Below are positions 13,516-19,605 of a stretch of 19,605 nt of DNA, piece after piece. Both the position numbers and the translations under genes were made by a program. The notes below the pieces were generated by a model. It did not search any database. It had not been told where the DNA came from and saw only the letters and a list, made by a program, of their open reading frames with translations. Every line of letters starts with the position of its first letter. Within the stretch, counting starts at the first letter, position 1. Source of the DNA: Akkermansia sp. (GTDB lineage: Bacteria; Verrucomicrobiota; Verrucomicrobiia; Verrucomicrobiales; Akkermansiaceae); NCBI GenBank assembly GCA_017555465.1, contig JAFZGH010000154.1, forward strand, positions 1 to 19,605, given 5' to 3'.

Positions 13516-16500
13516 ATGAAACTTCATCTCTCTGTTTTACTTCGTAAGTCTGTTTTATCTTGTCTGGCTGCTGTTGTTCTGTGTACCATGGGCAGCGGTG
13601 TGGCTTGGGCAGAGAATCTCACCTTTAATGGCGCAACTCTCACATGGGATACGCAGACGGAATCTTTTACTGATGAGAATAATTCTTCCTCTGCTTTTGC
13701 GTCGGGCGATAATGTGAGCTTTACCGGAAAAAGCAATGTGACACTGGGCGAGGATATTGCAGCTGGTACAGTAGCGGTTGAAAAAGACGCCGATGTTACC
13801 ATCGACCTTGGGGCGTTCAAGCTTAATGCCGACCGTGTCGAGCTTTCTGGCTCATTGGATATGGGCGATTCTCTGAATATAGGGGCTGGCTCCACCCTGA
13901 GCATGGAGGATCCTGGGGCGGTGCTGAATTCTAATCTTGTCATTGGAGAAAATGGAGTGCTTTCTGTCACTGGTGCGGGCGGCGGTCTGAACGGGCATGC
14001 TCTTAACTTGCATGCTGGAGCATCTCTCATTCTCACAGGTGCGGTGATGAGCCGCGAGACGACAGATGTGGGACAGGATGGCGAACTTTCCCTCATCGTG
14101 AACCCTACGGGCGATGGCAAGACATATACGCTCCTGACCGGTGTCGGGACTTTGATCGATAAATCGGGAAATGCACTAACCGCAGGTAGCTATGAGATAA
14201 ATGACTTGTTTGATGCCTCTCAACCCGGTTCCGGTTTCTGGGAAGGCGGTACACTGGTGTACTCCGAAGATGGTACTCTGACGCTGGTGCGTCATAATGA
14301 AACCGTGAAAGATGCCATCGAAATCACCTCCCGGCGGACAGGTGGGGCCTATTATCAGTACTACAAGGGGGCAACATTTTCCAATCTTAAAATCTCCTCC
14401 TCCTCCTCAGCCTTCGGCGGCGCGATAGAAGGGGACTATGACAGCAAGATAGCGCTGAGCCACAACGGCAGCGTGGAGTTCAGCGGGAACACTGTTTTCT
14501 CCTATTCCTCTGCCGGTGGGGGCGCGATTTATGGGGGCTCTTCCAGCACAATAACGCTGAGCCACAACGGCAGCGTGGTGTTTGAGGGGAACTCCGCTTC
14601 CTCTAAAAACTACTCTGCCGACGGCGGCGCGATTTTTGGGGGTACCGTCACGCTGAGCCACAACGGCAGCGTGGTGTTTGAGGGGAATTCCGCTTCCTCT
14701 AAAAACTCCTCTGCCGGCGGCGCGATTTTTGTGTTTGGTGACATAACGCTGAGCAACAACGGCAGCGTGAGCTTCATCGGGAACACGGCTTCCGCTAGCA
14801 GCTCTTCCTATCCCGACATTGATGGCGGTGGCGCGATTTATGGGGATTCCAGCACGATAACGCTGAGCCACAACGGCAGCGTTACCTTTAGCGGAAACAG
14901 GGCTTCTTCCTCCGTCTATATTGCCTACGGCGGCGCGATTGATGGGCACTATGACAGCACGATAACGCTGAGCAACAACGGCAGCGTGGTGTTTGAGGGG
15001 AACTCCGCTTCCTCTAAAAACTACTCTGCCTACGGCGGCGCGATTTATGGGGGTGCCGTCACGCTGAGCAACAACGGCAGCGTGGTGTTTGAGGGGAATT
15101 CCGCTTCCTCTAAAAACTCCTCTGCCGGCGGCGCGATTGATGGGGAGGACATCACGCTGAACAACAATGGCAGCGTGAGCTTCATCGGGAACACTGTTTC
15201 CTCCTCCTACTCAGCCTACGGCGGCGCGATTGATGGGAGTACCGTCACTCTGAGCCACAACGGCAGTGTGGTGTTTGAGGGGAACTCCGTTTCCTCTACC
15301 GGAGACTCGACCTTCGCTGCCCGTGGTGGCGCGATTTATGGGGGCTATTCCAGCACGACCAGCACGATAACGCTGACCCACAACGGCAGCGTGAGCTTCA
15401 TCGGGAACACTGCTTCCACTGCCGGATCCATCTCCTCAGCCGACGGCGGCGCGATTTATGGGGATGACATCACGCTGAGCCACAACGGCAGCGTTACCTT
15501 CAGCGGAAACAGGGCTTCTTCCTCCGTCTACATTGCCCTCGGCGGCGCGATTCATGGGGATGACATCACGCTGAGCCGCAACGCCAGCGTGGTGTTTGAG
15601 GGGAACTCCGCTTCCTCTACCGGAGACTCGACCACCTCTGCCGAAGGTGGCGCGATTCAGGGGTCCTATGACATCACGCTGAGCCGCAACGGCAGTGTGA
15701 GCTTCATCGGGAACTCTGTTTCCTCTTCCTCCTCAGCCCTCGGCGGCGCGATTCAGGGGGGCTTTTCCAACACGACCAGCACGATAACGCTGAGTAATAA
15801 CGCCAGCGTGGTGTTTGAGGGGAACTCCGCTTCCTCTACCTCCTATTCAGCCTACGGCGGCGCGATTCAGGGGGAGGACATCACGCTGAGCAACAATGGC
15901 AGTGTGAGCTTCATCGGGAACTCTGTTTCCTCCTCCTCCTCCTCAGCCTACGGCGGCGCGATTCAGGGGGGCTTTTCCAACACGACCAGCACGATAACGC
16001 TGAGCAACAACGGCAGCGTGGTGTTTGAGGGGAACACGGCTACGTCCTCCAAATACTACTCCTGCGGCGGCGCGATTTATGGGGGATCCTCTAGCACCAT
16101 CACGCTGAGCGAGAACGAAAGTATGAGCTTTATCGGGAACTCTGTTTCCTCCTCCTCCTCCTTAGCCTACGGCGGCGCGATTTATGGGGGCTCTTCCAGC
16201 ACGATAGAGTTGAGTAACAACGGGAGTGTGGAGTTCATTGGGAACACGGCTTCCTCTACCTACTCCTACTCCAATGCCTGCGGCGGCGCGATTTATGGGG
16301 ACTCTTCCAGCACGATAGAGTTGAGTAACAATGGCAGCGTGGTGTTTGAGGGGAATACGGCTTCCTCTACCTACTCCTACTCCAATGCCTGCGGCGGCGC
16401 GATTTATACCAAAGGCAGCCTGAGTATCCGGAATAATGACTCGGTGCTTTTTGAAAAGAACGTGGAGAAATCCGGCAGCAGCTACCGCTTGCGTAGTGTG

Positions 16501-18327
16501 TATATGTACGGTGGCAGTGGAGATATGCTTTCCCTTTTTGCTTCTGCGGGCAAGAGTATCGAGTTCCGGGATTCGTTGTACGTGGGCGCTGGAACTACGG
16601 TGAATCTGAATGAAAGATATGGCTACGCTGAACAGGCGGGCGATATTATCTTTACAGGTGCAACCACAGTGGATGACTTGCGGAATATGAAAGGTAGTGC
16701 TGGGAGCTCGCAGGAAATCCTTAATTCCCGCACCACGGAAGTATATGCCTTAACGAATCTCTACGGCGGACGCTTGCGTGTGGAGGAAGGGGCTATCTAC
16801 AAGGGGTATGGCATCACGGCGCACGAGGGCTCAGCCGCCACGGTGCGTGTGCAGAATGCTACGCTGAATCATATGGGGTATGATTTGACCTTTAATGCTG
16901 GCACTACGCTGGCGGCAGAGGGGGTGAGCAGTATCAGCGGCAATGTGGTGATGCTGGAGGGGAGTAATCTGGCGCTCACAGTAGGGGCTGCGAATAGCAG
17001 CTCTGCGGTGCTGACGCTGGATTCTGCCATGGATTTGCAAGGGGTGCACCTGGCGGTGACTGGTGCGGAGTATCTGCTGGCGGGTAAGTACCAGCTGATT
17101 CATGATTCTGCCTACCATGCCTCCGAATGGTCATCTGATGCATTGAGCATTACAGGATGTGCTGCAGAAAATCTGGCCTGGGAAAATGGAGTGCTGACAC
17201 TGACCTGCTCCAATACCTGGAACCAGGCAGCTGCGGATGGTGCAACGATTGGCGATATCTTGGGAAATCTGGTGGTGAACGCTGGTGCAGAAGTGTCAAT
17301 CAATGGTTCTTTGAGGGCAGATGCCCAGCAGCAGGGCAAGGGGCATCTTATCATTGATACCGGAGTGGTGCATCTGGAACAGGACGCCAGGATAGCGGGG
17401 GATGTGGTTTTTGTCGGGGCTCAGCAGGCTGAGCGCGTGATGATAGCAGAGAGCGAGACCTCTTTGAATCGCGTGGTGCTGGCTACCAGCCAGAGCGCAA
17501 ACAGCAAGATTGAAGTAAGCTCCAACCGGGAATTAGTAATCGAGTCGGTAACCGGTACTGGTAATCTGATTAAGGTGGGCGACGGCACGTTGAAGCATAC
17601 CGGAACAAGCACCGAGGTGCAGGGTAAGCTGATGGTGAATGAAGGCAGACTGGTCAACACCGGGACGCTGGCATTCCCAAAGATTGTGCTTAACGGCGGT
17701 CAGCTGGATAATCAGGGCACGATTACCTCGGTTGAAATCAACGGTGGCATTCTTTCCGGCAGCGGTATGTTCGGCGGTCTGACGATGAAAGCCGGTCGGC
17801 TGGTGGTGGGAAATTCACCCGGATTCCAGCAGTACACGGATGATTTGCATGCCGAGGGCGGTGAGCTGGTGTTCTCCGTAGGCGGTGTGGCAGAGGCGGC
17901 GACCTCCTCTTGCAAGGGCTGGGAGTCTACCGTATACTCGAATATTGACATGGGCGGCAACGAACTGTACCTGGGGACGGATACCACGCTGACGGTAGCG
18001 CTGGGCGGTTCGCTGCTGGAGAATCTTACGGGGGATTTCAACATGGTATTGTTCAGCAATGTGGGCAATATCGATTTCTTCACCGACGGCGTACTTGCGA
18101 CGCTGCTGGAGAACACGCGTTTCAGCGTTACTGATGAAGAAGCTGGGGTGCGCGAGGGCTGGGAAGCCGGGGCTGACTTATCTTCTCTGGTGCAAAACGT
18201 GGCGTATAGCGTTTCCGGAACATCCTTTGTTCTCTCCGGGCAGTTCGCGGCTGTGCCGGAACCCGCCACAACCACGCTTTCGCTGCTGGCATTGGCCGGG
18301 GGCTGCGCTCGCCGCAGACGGAAGTGA
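13516..18327 (+). CDS. Pmp-like GGAI/FxxN-repeat surface protein with PEP-CTERM sorting signal
   Basis: A 1603-residue secreted protein, probably a surface adhesin or shield. The ATG at 13516 starts a clear signal peptide with a likely cut after AWA (residue 32); a GTG eight codons upstream would spoil it. Residues 33-300 are beta-rich. Residues 301-982 hold 20 units, each with one GGAI and one FxxN motif (FEGN 9, FIGN 7, FSGN 3, FEKN 1). This is the signature of chlamydial polymorphic membrane protein repeats, which fold as a beta-helix. Residues 983-1570 are further beta-helix-like, including SGSGMFGGLTMKAGRLVVGN and NSPG, as in autotransporter-associated strand repeats. The end, VPEPATTTLSLLALAGG plus an Arg-rich tail (from residue 1580), is a PEP-CTERM signal handled by an exosortase. 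No autotransporter beta-barrel is present, unlike chlamydial Pmps. Expression may be switched by the upstream inverted-repeat element. Binding target unknown. Confidence 0.93.
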   Translation: MKLHLSVLLRKSVLSCLAAVVLCTMGSGVAWAENLTFNGATLTWDTQTESFTDENNSSSAFASGDNVSFTGKSNVTLGEDIAAGTVAVEKDADVTIDLGAFKLNADRVELSGSLDMGDSLNIGAGSTLSMEDPGAVLNSNLVIGENGVLSVTGAGGGLNGHALNLHAGASLILTGAVMSRETTDVGQDGELSLIVNPTGDGKTYTLLTGVGTLIDKSGNALTAGSYEINDLFDASQPGSGFWEGGTLVYSEDGTLTLVRHNETVKDAIEITSRRTGGAYYQYYKGATFSNLKISSSSSAFGGAIEGDYDSKIALSHNGSVEFSGNTVFSYSSAGGGAIYGGSSSTITLSHNGSVVFEGNSASSKNYSADGGAIFGGTVTLSHNGSVVFEGNSASSKNSSAGGAIFVFGDITLSNNGSVSFIGNTASASSSSYPDIDGGGAIYGDSSTITLSHNGSVTFSGNRASSSVYIAYGGAIDGHYDSTITLSNNGSVVFEGNSASSKNYSAYGGAIYGGAVTLSNNGSVVFEGNSASSKNSSAGGAIDGEDITLNNNGSVSFIGNTVSSSYSAYGGAIDGSTVTLSHNGSVVFEGNSVSSTGDSTFAARGGAIYGGYSSTTSTITLTHNGSVSFIGNTASTAGSISSADGGAIYGDDITLSHNGSVTFSGNRASSSVYIALGGAIHGDDITLSRNASVVFEGNSASSTGDSTTSAEGGAIQGSYDITLSRNGSVSFIGNSVSSSSSALGGAIQGGFSNTTSTITLSNNASVVFEGNSASSTSYSAYGGAIQGEDITLSNNGSVSFIGNSVSSSSSSAYGGAIQGGFSNTTSTITLSNNGSVVFEGNTATSSKYYSCGGAIYGGSSSTITLSENESMSFIGNSVSSSSSLAYGGAIYGGSSSTIELSNNGSVEFIGNTASSTYSYSNACGGAIYGDSSSTIELSNNGSVVFEGNTASSTYSYSNACGGAIYTKGSLSIRNNDSVLFEKNVEKSGSSYRLRSVYMYGGSGDMLSLFASAGKSIEFRDSLYVGAGTTVNLNERYGYAEQAGDIIFTGATTVDDLRNMKGSAGSSQEILNSRTTEVYALTNLYGGRLRVEEGAIYKGYGITAHEGSAATVRVQNATLNHMGYDLTFNAGTTLAAEGVSSISGNVVMLEGSNLALTVGAANSSSAVLTLDSAMDLQGVHLAVTGAEYLLAGKYQLIHDSAYHASEWSSDALSITGCAAENLAWENGVLTLTCSNTWNQAAADGATIGDILGNLVVNAGAEVSINGSLRADAQQQGKGHLIIDTGVVHLEQDARIAGDVVFVGAQQAERVMIAESETSLNRVVLATSQSANSKIEVSSNRELVIESVTGTGNLIKVGDGTLKHTGTSTEVQGKLMVNEGRLVNTGTLAFPKIVLNGGQLDNQGTITSVEINGGILSGSGMFGGLTMKAGRLVVGNSPGFQQYTDDLHAEGGELVFSVGGVAEAATSSCKGWESTVYSNIDMGGNELYLGTDTTLTVALGGSLLENLTGDFNMVLFSNVGNIDFFTDGVLATLLENTRFSVTDEEAGVREGWEAGADLSSLVQNVAYSVSGTSFVLSGQFAAVPEPATTTLSLLALAGGCARRRRK
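14416..16461 (+). repeat. Tandem repeat array of 20 GGAI...FxxN units inside the surface-protein gene
   Basis: About 2.05 kb of degenerate in-frame DNA repeats, 31-42 codons per unit. The most constant parts encode GGAI (GGCGGCGCGATT) and NGSVVFEGN-type strands; the linkers are Ser-rich and partly (TCC)n. Units 1-4 and 5-8 carry the same order of FSGN, FEGN, FEGN, FIGN and are offset by about 411 bp, with a nearly identical ~190-bp stretch (from 14545 and from 14955). This indicates block duplication rather than only single-unit growth. Confidence 0.92.
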
Positions 18328-18354
18328 TTCCGGTGGGTAACGGGTTTAATCAAC

Positions 18355-18383
18355 AGTCGGCTGCTGCGTTGCGGCGGCCGGCT
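18355..18383 (+). terminator. Probable terminator after the surface-protein gene
   Basis: AGTCGGCTGCT (18355-18365) can pair with GGCGGCCGGCT (18373-18383) over a 7-base loop as an 11-bp RNA stem including three G-U pairs. It is followed by GTTCTGT, so the U tract is weak. Confidence 0.5.
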
Positions 18384-18415
18384 GTTCTGTAGCAGAAACA
18401 TGGCGGAAAGAAGTC

Positions 18416-18443
18416 TTGCGCCGGGAGGGGGCAGGGGTATAAT
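18416..18443 (+). promoter_or_regulatory. Promoter of hisC with very short leader
   Basis: A perfect TATAAT at 18438-18443 lies 14 bases before the hisC ATG, with a weak -35 (TTGCGC at 18416-18421, 16-bp spacer). The expected mRNA leader is only about 8 bases, as in the near-leaderless alr arrangement. Confidence 0.6.
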
Positions 18444-18457
18444 GTGGGGCAAGAGAT

Positions 18458-19555
18458 ATGAGCATTATTCCTTTTGCTAATCAGAATGTGTATGAGCTGG
18501 TGGCTTACCAGCCCGGCAAGCCGATTGAGGAGACCGCGCGTGAACTGGGGCTGCGCCCGGAGGATATTGTGAAACTGGCTTCCAATGAGAATTCCATGGG
18601 GCCTTCGCCCAGGGCGGTGGCGGCTATGCAGCAGGCGGCTGCCGGGGTGCATATTTACCCGGATGGCGCATCCTTTGCGCTGCGAAGCCGTGTGGCGGCG
18701 GAGCATGGGGTGGATTTTGCCAACACGGTGGTGGCCAACGGCAGCAGCGAGCTGATAGAGCTGCTGGGGCATGCGCTGCTTCGCCCTGGTACGCAGGTGA
18801 TTGCTGCGGATTACGCCTTTACTCTGTACCCGATTGTGGCGAAACTGCTGGGGGCGGATTATGTTTCCATTCCGAACCGCGATAAGTGGACTCATGACCT
18901 GGATGCTATGCTGGCGGCCATTACGCCGCAGACCCGCCTGGTATTCATCACGAACCCGACCAATCCGGTGGGTACCATGGTGAGCCAGGAGGAGCTGGAG
19001 GCTTTTATTTCCCGCGTGCCGGAACATGTGGTGGTGGCTATTGATGAGGCGTACATCGAATTTGCCGGGATGCCTACGGATAGTGTGAAGTTTGTGAAGG
19101 AGGGCCGGAATGTGGTGGTGCTGCGCACGTTCTCCAAGGCTTATGGTCTGGCTGGGGCTCGCTGCGGTTATGCCATTACCACGCCGGAGATTGCGGATTT
19201 GCTGAATAAGGCCCGCTCGCCGTTCAATGTCAATTCTTTTGCGCAGGTGGGGGCTCTGGCTGCGCTCGATGATAAGGAGCACATTGCCCGCTCGGTGGAG
19301 ATGGTTTGCCGGGGGCGCCGGCAGTATGTGGAGTTTTTCGAACAGCTTGGGCTGGAGTATGTGCCCAGCCATACCAATTTCATCCTTGTGAATGTAGGGA
19401 ACGGGGTGGAGGTTTTCAAACAGGCGCTTGCCCTGGGGGTCATCATGCGCCCCATGGCAGCCTATGGTCTGCATGAATATATCCGCATCACCATTGGAAA
19501 TGACCGCGAAAATACCCGTTGCATCGAGGTTTTAAGTAAAATTCTACAAAAATAG
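18458..19555 (+). CDS. hisC: Histidinol-phosphate aminotransferase
   Basis: PLP-dependent class I/II aminotransferase of histidine synthesis, converting imidazole-acetol phosphate to histidinol phosphate in the cytoplasm. The 365-residue product is of normal length. Motifs are LASNENSMGPSP near the N terminus, IYPDG, NGSSELIELL, NPTNPVGT, DEAYIEF with the PLP-ring Asp, RTFSKAYGLAGARCGY with PLP-binding Lys227, NVNSFAQ, PSHTNFILV and IRITIG with the substrate-carboxylate Arg. All are intact. Some relatives act on aromatic amino acids, but the motif set fits HisC well. It is not in a his operon here; it stands alone after the surface-protein gene with its own promoter. Confidence 0.93.
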   Translation: MSIIPFANQNVYELVAYQPGKPIEETARELGLRPEDIVKLASNENSMGPSPRAVAAMQQAAAGVHIYPDGASFALRSRVAAEHGVDFANTVVANGSSELIELLGHALLRPGTQVIAADYAFTLYPIVAKLLGADYVSIPNRDKWTHDLDAMLAAITPQTRLVFITNPTNPVGTMVSQEELEAFISRVPEHVVVAIDEAYIEFAGMPTDSVKFVKEGRNVVVLRTFSKAYGLAGARCGYAITTPEIADLLNKARSPFNVNSFAQVGALAALDDKEHIARSVEMVCRGRRQYVEFFEQLGLEYVPSHTNFILVNVGNGVEVFKQALALGVIMRPMAAYGLHEYIRITIGNDRENTRCIEVLSKILQK

Positions 19556-19577
19556 TGTAATTTTATTAAAAATCCCC

Positions 19578-19605
19578 TTGACTAGGTAGGAATTTTTGGT
19601 AAAAT
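19578..19605 (+). promoter_or_regulatory. Promoter for a gene beyond the window
   Basis: TTGACT (19578-19583), a 16-bp spacer and TAAAAT (19600-19605) form a good sigma-70-type promoter in AT-rich sequence just after hisC. The gene it drives lies outside the window. Confidence 0.6.

Noticed and set aside
14685..14695. GAATTCCG shared between the switch repeats and two units of the surface-protein gene as extra recombination sites
   Set aside because: Only 8 bases of the 15-base core are shared, and they are part of a coding repeat, so chance similarity is more likely.
14407..14949. A 180-codon minus-strand frame opposite the repeat array
   Set aside because: Its periodicity mirrors the GGAI/FxxN units on the coding strand; it is a shadow of the repeats.
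14416..16461. CRISPR-like array
   Set aside because: The periodic units are in frame, vary in length, have no constant spacer pattern and encode a known protein repeat; no cas genes are present.

Overview
This is a GC-rich bacterial window that looks like a Verrucomicrobiota genome, most likely Akkermansia or a close relative. The main pointers are a C-terminal PEP-CTERM signal of the type VPEPATTTLSLLALAGG followed by an Arg-rich end, signal-peptide genes with little or no Shine-Dalgarno sequence, hairpin-rich intergenic repeats, and a giant secreted protein with chlamydia-type GGAI/FxxN repeats (Chlamydiae belong to the same superphylum). The assignment is inferred from these features, not from a search.

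Layout. (1) 1-546 is the 3' part of tpiA, followed by a terminator and a ~265-bp imperfect palindrome. (2) 952-2058 on the minus strand is alr, convergent with tpiA, with an apparently leaderless promoter. (3) From a good sigma-70-type promoter at 2147-2175, a tight plus-strand run encodes an ExbB/TolQ-like channel protein, an ExbD/TolR-like protein, a large periplasmic TPR protein, a GT51 peptidoglycan glycosyltransferase whose transpeptidase motifs are all lost, an inositol-monophosphatase-family enzyme and an RsmB-type 16S rRNA methyltransferase. The first four suggest a cell-envelope module resembling the Tol/CpoB/PBP1B partnership. (4) 9946-12013 holds ptsH and ptsI (HPr with both His15 and Ser46, and Enzyme I). 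(5) 12277-18327 is the most interesting part: a tyrosine recombinase gene on the minus strand, a short AT-rich segment bounded by 18-bp inverted repeats, and a 1603-residue secreted repeat protein on the plus strand. (6) 18458-19555 is hisC, followed by a promoter for a gene beyond the window.

How region 5 may work. The inverted repeats at 13309-13326 and 13450-13467 match at 17 of 18 positions and enclose 123 bp between the recombinase gene and the repeat-protein gene. In the orientation given, a TTGACT box at the left inner edge points toward the recombinase. If the segment were inverted, that box would lie exactly 17 bp upstream of a fixed TAGTAT box just outside the right repeat, making a promoter about 35-40 bp before the start of the surface-protein gene. 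I read this as a candidate invertible promoter (ON/OFF phase switch) with its own recombinase, controlling a Pmp-like, PEP-CTERM-sorted adhesin. The orientation shown looks OFF or weak. This is inference from sequence; reads spanning the inverted form would settle it.
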